Assembly: GCF_000741215.1 (NCBI RefSeq) | Contig: NZ_JGYX01000005.1 | Location: forward strand, 1 to 64,000 | Reading direction: 5' to 3' | Length of the DNA stretch: 64,000 bases | Source of the DNA: Bifidobacterium pullorum subsp. gallinarum | GTDB lineage: Bacteria > Actinomycetota > Actinomycetes > Actinomycetales > Bifidobacteriaceae | Part shown: in pieces, positions 16,467 to 25,372 of the stretch | Layout: every line of letters begins with the position of its first letter | Position numbering within the stretch: the first letter of the stretch is position 1 | Program-made: the position numbers and the translations under genes | The notes under the pieces: model-generated | Database searches by the model: none | The model's input: the letters and a program-made list of their open reading frames with translations, nothing else | Told to the model about the DNA's origin: nothing

Positions 16467-16539
16467 GGCTCTGTAGCTCAGTTGGTAGAGCGAACGACTG
16501 AAAATCGTTAGGTCAGCGGATCGATGCCGCTCGGAGCCA
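16467..16539 (+). tRNA. tRNA-Phe (GAA), copy 2
   Basis: Same 73-nt sequence as copy 1, here only 5 bases after tRNA-Asp and without the intervening hairpin. Confidence 0.96.
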
Positions 16540-16547
16540 CCACCGTC

Positions 16548-16573
16548 GCCCCGCCACCGTGCGGGGCTTTTTT
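16548..16573 (+). terminator. Terminator of tRNA block 2
   Basis: GCCCCGC and GCGGGGC form a stem followed by six T residues after the second tRNA-Phe. Confidence 0.75.
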
Positions 16574-16669
16574 CATACCGCATACGATGCAGTACCCTGC
16601 CCCGCCCCTCAACGCACGCAGGCCGTGACCGACGTCCAGAGGCAGCTTCTCCCCCAAATCGACGCCGTA

Positions 16670-16736
16670 TAGCCGTATAGCCGTATATGAGTGATGGCCG
16701 GCCGCATTCCTGCGACCGGCCATCACTGATACGTCG
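16670..16736. terminator. Long hairpin after the phosphatase gene
   Basis: GTATATGAGTGATGGCCGG pairs with CCGGCCATCACTGATAC across a short loop. It follows the minus-strand phosphatase stop and is preceded by three tandem GCCGTATA units. It probably terminates the thyA-folA-phosphatase transcript. Confidence 0.6.
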
Positions 16737-16750
16737 TCGTTTTCACATCG

Positions 16751-17263
16751 TCAGGCGAGCTGACGCTCCACCCAATCCACGATGTACGGGGCAACGTGCT
16801 CGATCTGGTCGATGGCGACCTCGAATTCATGCGAACCGCCGTACCAGGGGTCAACCAGATCGATCTCATCCTCACGGCCCGCAGCGGGCTGCTTCAGATC
16901 CGGATCGAAGCTGCGGTACATATGCACCTCGGCCTGCTTGTCGGCCGGCAGCTGGCGCTTCAGCGCCCGCATGTGCGAGGCCGTCATCGGCAGGAACAGA
17001 TCGGTCTCCTCAATCTCATCGGCCTCGATGCGGTGCGCGAAATGACGGGCCGGCAGCTCGTAGCCACGCGCCTTCAGCACGCGCACGGCACGGCGGTCGA
17101 TCGGGTTGCCGTACTCCTCATCGCTGACGCCGCTGGACATCACGCGCACGCGGTCGCCCAGCCCCCGGCGCTCGAATTCGGCGCGCAGGATGATCTCGGC
17201 CATCGGAGAACGGCAGATGTTGCCGGTGCACACGGTCATCACGGTATACGGGTGAACGCTCAT
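16751..17263 (-). CDS. Low-molecular-weight protein-tyrosine phosphatase
   Basis: The 170-residue protein has the CX5R phosphate-binding loop VCTGNICRSPM near the N terminus and the general-acid motif DLVDPWYGG near residue 138. It should dephosphorylate phosphotyrosine proteins in the cytoplasm; the physiological substrate is unknown. The ATG at 17263 has GGAGG upstream; a longer in-frame reading has no family homology. It is the last gene of the thyA-folA-phosphatase run, 23 bases after folA. The pairing with folate genes appears to be positional rather than functional. Confidence 0.88.
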   Translation of the reverse strand: MSVHPYTVMTVCTGNICRSPMAEIILRAEFERRGLGDRVRVMSSGVSDEEYGNPIDRRAVRVLKARGYELPARHFAHRIEADEIEETDLFLPMTASHMRALKRQLPADKQAEVHMYRSFDPDLKQPAAGREDEIDLVDPWYGGSHEFEVAIDQIEHVAPYIVDWVERQLA

Positions 17264-17286
17264 ATCGGTACTATCCTCCGTACGAA

Positions 17287-17946
17287 TCAACGGGTCTTGC
17301 GGTAAGTGACGTAGCGGAAGCCGCGGATGCCGCCCTCGGACTTGGCCGGCATCAGCCACGGTGAGGTGTCGGCCACGCGCCACAGCCCGGACTCCAGCAA
17401 CGCATCCATATCGGGCGCGTACGTGTCGGCCTCCACATCGGCGCGAATCTGCGTCACATACGCCTTATCCGCCTGCGGCAGCGCCTCGTTGAACAGCTGC
17501 GCGCCGCCGAGGATCCAGATCTCGCTGCGGTCCATGCCATCGTCCGGAATCGCCTCCTGACGCGCCAGATCCAACGCGGCCTCCAGATCGCCCACCACCG
17601 TGGCCCCCGGCGCCGCATAGTTCGGGTTGCGGGAGATCACGATATTGTCGCGATTCGGCAACGGACGGTACTTGGCGCTGAGCGACTCCCAGGTGCGCCG
17701 GCCCATGATGACCGGATGGGAGATCGTCAGCTCCGTGAAATGCTTCAGGTCCTCGGGCAGATGCCACGGCATGCCGCCGTTGACGCCGATGGCGCCGGCA
17801 TGACCTTCCTTGTCATGCGCTTCGGCCCAGATCAGGTTCACCGAGAACGTCTTGGGGAAGTCGTCTCCCCAATCCTCCTCTTCCTCAAGCCCGGCTGCCC
17901 CGGGCTCGGGTTCGTGATAGCCACTGAGGCTACTATCGTGCTCCAT
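17287..17946 (-). CDS. folA: Dihydrofolate reductase
   Basis: The 219-residue protein contains the DHFR core from about residue 33 (FSVNLIWAEAHDKEGHAGAI). It includes GGMPWHLPEDLKHFTELT, MGRRTWES and the NADPH-binding WILGGAQLFNEAL. It regenerates tetrahydrofolate after thymidylate synthesis. The N terminus carries about 32 extra acidic residues (EEEEDWGDDF), longer than the 160-residue norm. The ATG at 17946 follows AAGGAG with 8-base spacing. It lies 50 bases after thyA, its direct metabolic partner, and is likely co-transcribed. Confidence 0.93.
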   Translation of the reverse strand: MEHDSSLSGYHEPEPGAAGLEEEEDWGDDFPKTFSVNLIWAEAHDKEGHAGAIGVNGGMPWHLPEDLKHFTELTISHPVIMGRRTWESLSAKYRPLPNRDNIVISRNPNYAAPGATVVGDLEAALDLARQEAIPDDGMDRSEIWILGGAQLFNEALPQADKAYVTQIRADVEADTYAPDMDALLESGLWRVADTSPWLMPAKSEGGIRGFRYVTYRKTR

Positions 17947-17996
17947 TTCATTCACTCCTTGGGTACGTGGAACTGGCACTCAGTGTATAAGGCGGC

Positions 17997-18875
17997 TCAG
18001 ACCGCGACCGGAGCCTTGATGGTGGGGTGGTACCGGTAGTTGACGATCTCGAAGTCGTCATACTCGTAGTCGAACAGGGAATCGGCCTTGCGGATGCGGA
18101 TCTGCGGGTACGGGTACGGGTCGCGGCTCAGCTGTTCGAGCACCTGGTCGATATGGTTGTCATACACGTGGCAGTCGCCGCCGGTCCAGACGAACTCCCC
18201 CGGCTCCAGCCCCGCCTGCTGCGCCATCATCAGCGTGAGCAGCGAGTAGGACGCGATGTTGAACGGCACGCCCAGGAACATGTCGCAGCTGCGCTGATAC
18301 AGCTGGCAGGACAGTCTGCCGTCCGCCACGTAGAACTGGAACAGGGCGTGGCACGGCGGCAGCGCCATCTGCTCGACCTCGGCGGGGTTCCAGGCGCTGA
18401 CCACCATACGGCGCGAATCGGGGTGATTGCGGATCAGGTCCAGCACGTTGGCGATCTGGTCGATGGTGCGGTTCGGATCCTCGGGGGTCGGCGCGGGCCA
18501 GCTGCGCCACTGCACGCCGTACACCGGACCCAGGTCGCCGTTCTCGTCGGCCCATTCGTCCCAGATGTGCACGTTGTGCTCCAGCAGCCAGTTGATGTTG
18601 CCGCCGTCCGAGCCGCGCAGGAACCATAGCAGCTCATAGGCCAGGCCTTTGAAGAACACCCGCTTGGTGGTCAGCAACGGGAACGATTCGGACAGATCGA
18701 ACCGCATCTGCTGTCCGAACAGGGAGATCGTGCCGGTGCCGGTGCGATCGGATTTGAGCGTGCCTTCGGTCAGGATCCTCCTGACCAGGTCCTCATACGG
18801 CATGGGGATGTCCGTGCGAGGACGGGCGGGGATGCGGGTGCGGATGTCTGCGAGCTGTTCGGGTGTCAAAGCCAT
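17997..18875 (-). CDS. thyA: Thymidylate synthase
   Basis: The 292-residue enzyme methylates dUMP to dTMP with methylenetetrahydrofolate. It has [20 protein letters not shown] at the N terminus, the active-site cysteine in [13 protein letters not shown], the [18 protein letters not shown] stretch and the C-terminal [13 protein letters not shown]. Length and motifs are typical of ThyA. The ATG at 18875 gives the usual start [10 protein letters not shown]; more upstream starts add no conserved sequence. First gene of the thyA-folA-phosphatase operon. Confidence 0.96.
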   Translation of the reverse strand: MALTPEQLADIRTRIPARPRTDIPMPYEDLVRRILTEGTLKSDRTGTGTISLFGQQMRFDLSESFPLLTTKRVFFKGLAYELLWFLRGSDGGNINWLLEHNVHIWDEWADENGDLGPVYGVQWRSWPAPTPEDPNRTIDQIANVLDLIRNHPDSRRMVVSAWNPAEVEQMALPPCHALFQFYVADGRLSCQLYQRSCDMFLGVPFNIASYSLLTLMMAQQAGLEPGEFVWTGGDCHVYDNHIDQVLEQLSRDPYPYPQIRIRKADSLFDYEYDDFEIVNYRYHPTIKAPVAV

Positions 18876-19030
18876 GCACCTCAGTCTAGCGGGACGCATG
18901 CCTGAACACGGGCCCGTCCGTCCACGGCGCAACCGACGGCGCTGCTGTTCGCGGACGGCTCACCATGGATGCGCGCCGATTCGGATACATTGGATATGTA
19001 CCTGCGTACAACGACCAAGGAGGTTTAGGC

Positions 19031-19444
19031 ATGGGCAAGCGACTGTGGGTGGAACGCAACAAGGATGGTTCCTGGGACGCGTTCAGCGATGACGGCGCGC
19101 ATATCAAGTTCGGCAAGGGCAAGGGGCAGTTCTCCCCGGGGGATCTGATGAAGATCGCCCTGGCCGGCTGCGCGGCGCTTTCCAGCCAGTTCGCCATCGA
19201 GCACACGCTGGGCGAGGGCAAAGGCGCGCGCATCGTTGTCGACGGCACCTACGATGACGCCGACAACTCCTATATCAACTTCAGCGAGCAGCTGGTGGTG
19301 GACGCGGTGGATGCCGGCCTGAGCGACGCGGACGCCGACAAGCTCAAGGAGCGCATCACCCGTCATATCGACAAGGGCTGCACGGTGTCGCGCACCTACG
19401 TGCACGACACGCCGGTGCGTCTGGATGTGACCGTGCGTCACTAA
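19031..19444 (+). CDS. OsmC/Ohr-family peroxiredoxin-like protein
   Basis: The 137-residue protein has the OsmC fold with the two reactive cysteines expected, Cys47 in LMKIALAGCAALSS and Cys117 in HIDKGCTVSRT. Family members reduce organic hydroperoxides with thiol cofactors, which would suit an anaerobe lacking catalase. AAGGAGG lies 7 bases ahead of ATG 19031; the longer frame from 18965 has no ribosome-binding site. The spacing of the cysteines fits the OsmC subgroup rather than classical Ohr, but the exact substrate is uncertain. Confidence 0.88.
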   Translation: MGKRLWVERNKDGSWDAFSDDGAHIKFGKGKGQFSPGDLMKIALAGCAALSSQFAIEHTLGEGKGARIVVDGTYDDADNSYINFSEQLVVDAVDAGLSDADADKLKERITRHIDKGCTVSRTYVHDTPVRLDVTVRH

Positions 19445-19493
19445 CGGACGTCCACGGGGTACTGGCCCGCACGCCGGGAGACGCCCCGTATAC

Positions 19494-19554
19494 CCGTATA
19501 TGAATGGCGGTCGCACCGGTTCGTAGGATCGGTGCGACCGCCATTGATATACGG
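19494..19554. terminator. Long hairpin terminator between convergent genes
   Basis: A stem of about 24 pairs (CGTATATGAATGGCGGTCGC on the left with its complement at 19530-19554, one unpaired base) lies between the OsmC gene and the universal stress gene, which converge. It can act in both directions. Confidence 0.65.
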
Positions 19555-19604
19555 GGACGACCGACCGTTATGCGTCGGTATCGACCGCCCCCGATAGGTG
19601 CGGA

Positions 19605-20645
19605 TCAGCTCTTGTGGAGCGGATCGATGGCGGATTCGATGTCGTGAGCCTGCTCGATACCGGCCGTGGGCACCGAGACCTCCTCGACGCCGCTGATGTC
19701 GTCGATGGGCTTGGTCGGCACCTCCGCCGGCGAGCTGGGCACCGTATCCAGTCGCGTCTCCGCGGCCTCCACATACTTGCGCGGCACGACGTACACCGGA
19801 TTGACGGCGTGCTGCAGCAATCCCTGGCTGGTGGAGCCGAACAGCAGTCCGGTAAAGCCTCCACGGCCACGGGAGCCCACAACCACCACATCATGGGTAT
19901 GGCTGGCCTTGGTCAGCGCGTCCACGGCGGAACCCGGTACCACGGACTTGTTCAGCTTGAGGTTGGGGTACTTCTCAAGAATCGGCGAGACACGGACGTC
20001 CAGGTCCTCCTTGAAGGCGTCCATCACGCCCTGGTCGCCGTCCACGCCCTGCATCTTCGGCACGGCGGAGATCACGTCGAGTTCGGCATCCCATGTCGCG
20101 GCGAAGTCGGCGGCGATCTCCAACGCCTTGATGCCCCACTTCGATTCGTCGGAACCGACGGCCACCTTGGTGATCGTGTTGTTCAGGTGCATCGGGTTGC
20201 CTTCATCATCGGTATACGGCACCACCACGATCGGGCAGTACGCGTACGCCGGCAGGCTGGAGCTGGTGGTGCCCAGCAGACGCTCGGCCAGACCACCCTT
20301 GCCGCGGTTGCCGATGACGATCAGGTTGTAGTTGCGAGACAGTTCCACGAATACGGAGGCCGGGTCTCCGGTGACGATCAGTGTGGCGGCCTCGACGCCC
20401 TGTTCGTCGGCAATGGCTTTGGCCTTGGACAGGATCTCCTGGGCATCGCTATGCGCCGCGTTGTCATCCCCCATGGCGGTGTACGTGGCGTCGAATGAGA
20501 CCGCGGCGTAGCTCGGCAACGAATACGCACAGACGATCTGCAACGTCAATCCGGCGTGCTTGGCGTAATTCGCGGCCCACCACGTGGCCTTGTAGCTGGC
20601 GTGCGAGCCATCCACGCCAACGAGGATCGCTTTGTCGTTAATCAT
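19605..20645 (-). CDS. Universal stress protein with two UspA domains
   Basis: The 346-residue protein consists of two UspA repeats, about 1-150 and 155-305, plus a Pro/Val-rich tail. Each repeat opens with a strand and Asp (ILVGVDGSHASY and KVAVGSDESKWG). Each ends with the ATP-binding glycine pattern (VIGNRGKGGLAERLLGTTSS and VVGSRGRGGFTGLLFGSTSQ), so both look nucleotide-binding. Such tandem Usps respond to starvation or energy stress in actinobacteria. GGGAGG precedes ATG 20645. It is monocistronic. Confidence 0.92.
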   Translation of the reverse strand: MINDKAILVGVDGSHASYKATWWAANYAKHAGLTLQIVCAYSLPSYAAVSFDATYTAMGDDNAAHSDAQEILSKAKAIADEQGVEAATLIVTGDPASVFVELSRNYNLIVIGNRGKGGLAERLLGTTSSSLPAYAYCPIVVVPYTDDEGNPMHLNNTITKVAVGSDESKWGIKALEIAADFAATWDAELDVISAVPKMQGVDGDQGVMDAFKEDLDVRVSPILEKYPNLKLNKSVVPGSAVDALTKASHTHDVVVVGSRGRGGFTGLLFGSTSQGLLQHAVNPVYVVPRKYVEAAETRLDTVPSSPAEVPTKPIDDISGVEEVSVPTAGIEQAHDIESAIDPLHKS

Positions 20646-20814
20646 GACGACCTCCCTTGCAATACTGGCGACGCCGCTCCGCATCGCCTTAGCACTACAA
20701 TACCGCGGGATTCCGGGAAGTTCCGGTAACGCTGTGAGAAAACCCTCCACAAACGTCTCGACGCGCCCCGCAGGCGAGGCGCGTCGAGACATTCGTGTGA
20801 AGACGGTTTACGGC

Positions 20815-21546
20815 TCAGACCACACGGCGGATGGCGTAGCCGCCGCCCGGGAACACCCAGGCGACCGCCGCGGTGTTGGTGCCGGCACCGTAATCCATGG
20901 CGTTCATCACCATGCCGTTGCCGATGTAGATGGCCGCGTGGCCGGCGCTGGCGATGATGTCGCCGGGCTGGGCTTCAGCCAGGCTGCCCACCGGCGAGCC
21001 GACGCTCATCATCGCGCCCGAGGTGCGCGGCAACGAGACGCCGAACTGGGCGAACACGTACTGCACGAATCCGGAGCAATCCCAGCCGGACGGGCTGGTG
21101 CCGCCGTACAGATACGGATAACCGATGAAATTCAGCGAATACTCCGCGATGGCGGCGCCGGTGGCGCTGGCCGGCGGAGTCGGCACGGACGCCGCGGCGG
21201 AGCTGGTGGTGCTCAGCGATTCACGCGCGGCGGAACGGCTGGCGGCCTGCGCAGCAGCGGCCTCGGCCGCGGCCTGTTCGGCGGCCTCGGCGTCCTTCTC
21301 CGCCTGGGACTTGGTCTGCGGCACATCCAGCGCCTCGATGCCGCCCCAATCGGCATCCTGATCGACGGAGGTGGAGGTGGATTCGGCGAACAGATCCTTG
21401 CGAACCGTGGTCACCTTGGGGAACGAACGAGAGGAGGTGGCGACCTCCGCATCCTCGGCGGAGGCGACGGGAGCCGTTGCCACGAACAGCGTACCTGCGG
21501 CAACGAGCGCGGTCATGAACGAAACGGTCTTACGTGCAATACTCAT
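20815..21546 (-). CDS. Secreted NlpC/P60 cell-wall peptidase
   Basis: The 243-residue precursor has a signal peptide (cleavage near VASA-ED, residue 30). A linker holding DWGGIEALDVPQTKSQAEKD (66-85) and an Ala-rich helix follow, then a C-terminal NlpC/P60 domain. Cys157 in WDCSGF and His203 in AGHAAIYIG form the catalytic dyad. It should cleave peptidoglycan stem peptides, as in daughter-cell separation. The start is uncertain: ATG 21546, or an in-frame GTG three codons upstream; neither has a good ribosome-binding site. It shares its linker motif with the CHAP protein at 21671. Confidence 0.88.
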   Translation of the reverse strand: MSIARKTVSFMTALVAAGTLFVATAPVASAEDAEVATSSRSFPKVTTVRKDLFAESTSTSVDQDADWGGIEALDVPQTKSQAEKDAEAAEQAAAEAAAAQAASRSAARESLSTTSSAAASVPTPPASATGAAIAEYSLNFIGYPYLYGGTSPSGWDCSGFVQYVFAQFGVSLPRTSGAMMSVGSPVGSLAEAQPGDIIASAGHAAIYIGNGMVMNAMDYGAGTNTAAVAWVFPGGGYAIRRVV

Positions 21547-21670
21547 CAGTTTCACTAAGTTACCCCACGCCGTGTACATTCCAACGCACCGGCCCCGGCA
21601 TACAAAACCGGCGCGATTCCAAGGAATCACGCCGGTATCACCGTCCGTACGCCGTATCCGGCGACCGCGG

Positions 21671-22471
21671 TCAGAAGTGGATGTACTGGTAATTGGCCGT
21701 ATCGGAGAACACGCGGGTGCTGGAGAAGTAGCCGGGGAATCCGGAGCCCATCTCCGAGACACGCACGCTGCCGTCGGGATAGATCTCCTCCACAATCGCC
21801 ACATGGCCGTAGCCCCACGAGGAACCGGCCTGGCCACCCTGGAAGACCATGATGTCGCCGATCATGCGCGGCGTATTGTCCACCCAGTAGCCCATCGCGG
21901 CCGCGGATGCCGCCCACTGGGCGCCGTTGCCGAAGAACGAGCCGACCGGCAGACCCAGCTGGTGGCGGCGCTCGTACGCCCACCACGTGCAGTTGTTGGC
22001 GGCGTAACGGTTGCCGACATCGCCGATCTCATGGTTCGGGTTGAATCCCGCCGGCGCGATGCTGTAATCGATGTTCGTGTAGCTCGCCAGACCGGAATCC
22101 GTGCCGGTGCGGACCTGGGAACGGGACACCGTGGACGACGCGGTGGCAGCGGCCTGCTGTGCGGCCTGGCGACGGGCCTCCTCCTCGGCGCGCTGCTGTG
22201 CGGCCTCGGCATCCTTCTCCGCCTGGGACTTGGTCTGGGGAACGTCCAACGTCTCCACGCCGCCCCAGTCGGTGCCCTCGTCCACCGCCACGGAGGACGA
22301 TTCGGCGAACAATTGGCTGCGGCCTTCGTTCATGCCGCGGAACGAGCGCACGGACGTGACCGGGGAAGCCTCCTCGGCCGCGGCCATGGACGGCAACGAT
22401 ACAACGCCAACCACGCCAAGGGCAATCACTGCAGCGGCGGCGACACAGGATCGGGTAAAGCTTGTCATCAA
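21671..22471 (-). CDS. Secreted CHAP-domain cell-wall hydrolase
   Basis: The 266-residue precursor has a signal peptide ending near MAAA-EE (about 32). It then shows the same DWGGVETLDVPQTKSQAEKD linker as the neighbouring NlpC/P60 protein and a Glu/Arg/Ala-rich coil. The C-terminal CHAP domain has catalytic Cys161 in ANNCTWWAY and His223 in GYGHVAIVEEI. CHAP enzymes are amidases or endopeptidases of peptidoglycan. ATG 22471 or the adjacent ATG 22468 is the start. It appears to be a separate transcription unit, about 120 bases from each neighbour. Confidence 0.88.
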   Translation of the reverse strand: MMTSFTRSCVAAAAVIALGVVGVVSLPSMAAAEEASPVTSVRSFRGMNEGRSQLFAESSSVAVDEGTDWGGVETLDVPQTKSQAEKDAEAAQQRAEEEARRQAAQQAAATASSTVSRSQVRTGTDSGLASYTNIDYSIAPAGFNPNHEIGDVGNRYAANNCTWWAYERRHQLGLPVGSFFGNGAQWAASAAAMGYWVDNTPRMIGDIMVFQGGQAGSSWGYGHVAIVEEIYPDGSVRVSEMGSGFPGYFSSTRVFSDTANYQYIHF

Positions 22472-22591
22472 CGCCTTAGCGTATCATCACAGCTCTATCA
22501 CATCGGGCGTGCGGCGAGCGGGAAAGGATTGCGGGACATAACGACACGCCGCAGCGATGCCGCCACGGCCCTTGTTCATCCGCAATACGTG

Positions 22592-23593
22592 TCAGTAATG
22601 GATGAACTGGAAGTCGCTCGGATTGGTGTACGTCTTGGAGTAGGTCTTACCGTTCATCGACGCGCCGCACTCGGAGGTGACGATCGAACCGTCCGGGTTG
22701 ATCTGCTCGACGATCGCCACATGGCCGTAGTAGCCGTCGGCGCCGGCCTGGCCGGCGGCGAACACCATGATGTCGCCCACATGACGCGGGGTGTTGTCCA
22801 CCCAGTAGCCCAGGGCGCGAGCGGAATTCGCCCACATGTTGCCGTTGCCCATATACGAGCCGACCGGCAGACCCAGCTCATGGCGGCGCACATACACCCA
22901 CCACGTGCACTGGCTGAACGAGTAGGCGTTGCCGCTGTCGCCGGTGGCGTGGTTCGGATTGAACCCGGCGGGCAGCACGTTGTAGTCCTGATCCATCAGA
23001 GCCGCCACCTGCGGGTTGTTCGCCAGGGAGCGCGACATCTGATTCACATCCAGCTGCGAGGCGTCGCCGGTGGCCTGCCATTCGCCTTCGCTGGAGATCT
23101 GGGCGGTATCGGCGGACGCCGCGGTCTCCTGCGACGCGGCAACCGTATCGGCAACGGCGCCATCGGACAGGGCGCTCAACGGCGCACGATCCTCGGAACG
23201 GGACACCACATCGGTGGTGATGCGCTTGAGCTGGGTAGTGGTGGTGGCGGTATCGGCCAGGATGCTGCCCTTGATGTCATCAGGCCCGGCCAATGCCACG
23301 GCGGTGGCCGCCGTGCCGACAAGCGCGGCGAGCGAGGCCGAGGTAAGGATGTGGGAACGACGCTCGGCGGCCCGTGCCGCCTCACGCAGTGCGCGGCGGG
23401 TCTGGGGAGCCACCTCGTTGAGACGCTCGACAACCGCCTGATCCAGCCCAAGGACGGCACCGTTAGACTGCGTCATCTGTGCCATGCGCACCGCCTTGGC
23501 GCTGTGCGCACCGCTGCCGCTCGAGAACAGGGAACGGGACGTGCGGATATACTGGCGCGAGTTATTGGCCGCCTGATGGGCTGCATGCCTCAT
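22592..23593 (-). CDS. Membrane-anchored CHAP-domain cell-wall hydrolase
   Basis: The 333-residue protein has a long basic N-terminal region (about 1-80). One membrane segment follows (ILTSASLAALVGTAATAVALA, about 82-102), then a Ser/Ala/Thr-rich linker and a C-terminal CHAP domain closely related to that at 21671 (SFSQCTWWVYVRRHELGLPV and YYGHVAIVEQINPDGS). The N-terminal cytoplasmic extension is unusual for a secreted hydrolase and suggests a type II anchored enzyme. AAGGAG lies 10 bases ahead of ATG 23593. It probably works with the two downstream hydrolases in wall remodelling. Confidence 0.87.
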   Translation of the reverse strand: MRHAAHQAANNSRQYIRTSRSLFSSGSGAHSAKAVRMAQMTQSNGAVLGLDQAVVERLNEVAPQTRRALREAARAAERRSHILTSASLAALVGTAATAVALAGPDDIKGSILADTATTTTQLKRITTDVVSRSEDRAPLSALSDGAVADTVAASQETAASADTAQISSEGEWQATGDASQLDVNQMSRSLANNPQVAALMDQDYNVLPAGFNPNHATGDSGNAYSFSQCTWWVYVRRHELGLPVGSYMGNGNMWANSARALGYWVDNTPRHVGDIMVFAAGQAGADGYYGHVAIVEQINPDGSIVTSECGASMNGKTYSKTYTNPSDFQFIHY

Positions 23594-23910
23594 ATCTCAA
23601 TTGCTCCTTGCCGGATTCCTGGCGTCTCACCATGGAGACGTCCTGCCGTCACGGTTGTTTACCGTACAACAAGCCCCGCCCAAACCAGTCGCCTCATCGA
23701 CGCACATCCCCCGAAACCACACCGGCCCGTCACGGCGAAACCGTTGCAATCGCGGTGTTTGCCCCATTCAGGCATGGTCCGGCCGCCGTGTGCCGACCCT
23801 TGTGAGCATTCCGGGCGTGTCACCTCGGACCCGCCGTCCCGCAGCACAGCATGTGTCCAGCAAACGGTCAGAATATGGCGCAATCCGCCCACAGGGCTAG
23901 GCTGGTTCGC
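23594..23910. other. Divergent intergenic region without a visible gene
   Basis: About 317 bases separate the minus-strand CHAP gene from serC. Open frames here lack ribosome-binding sites and coding character. The region must hold both promoters, but I cannot pick convincing boxes. Confidence 0.5.
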
Positions 23911-25056
23911 ATGGCCACCATCACGATTCCCCCATCCATGTTGCCCGAGGACGGACGCTTCGGTTCGGGACCGAGCAAGATCCGCCCCGAACAGGTGCAG
24001 GCGTTGGACGCCGGCGCCACCACGGTTCTGGGCACGTCGCACCGTCAATCCACCATCAAGCAGATCGTCGGGTCGATTCGCGCGGGGCTGGCCGAATTCC
24101 TCCGCATTCCCGATGACTACGAGATCGTGCTGGGCAACGGCGGCGCCACGGCGTTCTGGGACATGGCCTGCGCCTCACTGATCACCCGGCGGGCAGCGTT
24201 CGGCGTCTACGGGTCGTTCAGCGCCAAATTCGCCGACTCCGCGGCCTCCGCCCCGTTCCTGGAGGATCCGGTCGTCTACCGGTGCGAACCCGGCGACTGC
24301 CGACTGCCCGAATACACCGAATACGTGGATGCCTACTGCTGGGCCCATAACGAGACCTCCACCGGAGTCGCGGCCCCGGTGCATCGCATCGCAGGCAGCC
24401 TGGAGCAGGGCGCGCTGACCATCGTGGACGCCACCAGCGCCGCCGGCGCGCTGCCGGTGGACATCAGCCAGACCGACGCCTACTACTTCTCCCCGCAGAA
24501 GGCGTTCGGCTCCGACGGCGGACTGTGGATCGCGGCGCTCTCCCCCGCGGCGATCGACCGCGCCTACGGCATCGCGCAGAGCACCTCGCTGGAAGGCGTG
24601 CTGCGCTGGATTCCGCCGTTCCTGTCGCTGAAATCCGCCATCGAGAACTCCCGCAAGGACCAGACGCTCAACACGCCCGCCATCGCCACGCTGATCATGC
24701 TCAACGAGCAGCTGCAGTGGCTGAACAACAACGGCGGCATGGCATGGGCCACCGCACGGTGCGCCAAGAACGCGTCATTGCTGTACCAGTGGGCGGAGCA
24801 ATCCGATTACGCGCATCCGTTCGTTGCAGACCCCGCACTGCGCTCGAACGCGGTGGTCACCATCGACCTCGACGACCGGATCAACGCCAAGCAGGTCACC
24901 GCGGCGCTCCGGGAGAACGGTATCCTGGACACCTCCGGCTACCGCAAGCTCGGGCGCAACCAGCTCCGCGTCGGCGTGTTCCCGTCGGTGGAGCCCGCGG
25001 ACGTGGCGGCGCTGACGAACTGCGTCGATTACGTTGTCGGTCAGCTGTGGGAGTGA
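23911..25056 (+). CDS. serC: Phosphoserine aminotransferase
   Basis: The 381-residue PLP enzyme converts 3-phosphohydroxypyruvate to phosphoserine for serine synthesis. It is of the actinobacterial type: DGRFGSGPSKIRPEQVQAL at the start, WAHNETSTGVAAPVHR, VDATSAAGALPVD with the PLP-contacting Asp, and the Schiff-base lysine in DAYYFSPQKAFGSDGG. ATG 23911 (MATITIPPSM) is chosen because upstream in-frame codons have no homology. Length is normal. It is followed 36 bases later by a small membrane protein. Confidence 0.94.
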   Translation: MATITIPPSMLPEDGRFGSGPSKIRPEQVQALDAGATTVLGTSHRQSTIKQIVGSIRAGLAEFLRIPDDYEIVLGNGGATAFWDMACASLITRRAAFGVYGSFSAKFADSAASAPFLEDPVVYRCEPGDCRLPEYTEYVDAYCWAHNETSTGVAAPVHRIAGSLEQGALTIVDATSAAGALPVDISQTDAYYFSPQKAFGSDGGLWIAALSPAAIDRAYGIAQSTSLEGVLRWIPPFLSLKSAIENSRKDQTLNTPAIATLIMLNEQLQWLNNNGGMAWATARCAKNASLLYQWAEQSDYAHPFVADPALRSNAVVTIDLDDRINAKQVTAALRENGILDTSGYRKLGRNQLRVGVFPSVEPADVAALTNCVDYVVGQLWE

Positions 25057-25092
25057 TTGCCGGCCGTGTCGGTTCCGAGATAGAGTACTGTC

Positions 25093-25347
25093 ATGAAGTT
25101 CGCCCCGATCATTGATCCCAACGCGCGCAAACCGGCACCGAAGCCCGTGCGCGTCGATTTGCGCAAGGCATTCACCATCGGCACCATGCTGTGGATCGTC
25201 GCCGCCATCATCTGCCTGATTCTGCAGCACTTCGGGCTGGTGTCGATCAGGGTGACGCTGGTATGCGGCATCGGCGTGGTCATCGGACTGATGATGCTCG
25301 TCTGGGAACATTTCGACCGCTGGGACTACCGCCGACTGGGAGAATAG
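25093..25347 (+). CDS. Small two-helix membrane protein (DUF2530-like)
   Basis: The 84-residue protein has a basic N terminus and two hydrophobic helices (TIGTMLWIVAAIICLILQHFG and VTLVCGIGVVIGLMMLVW) ending with WDYRRLGE. The pattern resembles the actinobacterial DUF2530 family of unknown function. It probably shares a transcript with serC. Confidence 0.7.
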   Translation: MKFAPIIDPNARKPAPKPVRVDLRKAFTIGTMLWIVAAIICLILQHFGLVSIRVTLVCGIGVVIGLMMLVWEHFDRWDYRRLGE

Positions 25348-25372
25348 CCCCGGGCCGCATCACGCCCGCCGC

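Noticed and set aside
21371..24181. A 936-codon open frame on the plus strand
   Set aside because: It is antisense to the three wall hydrolase genes and ends inside serC in a wrong frame. No conserved domain is visible.
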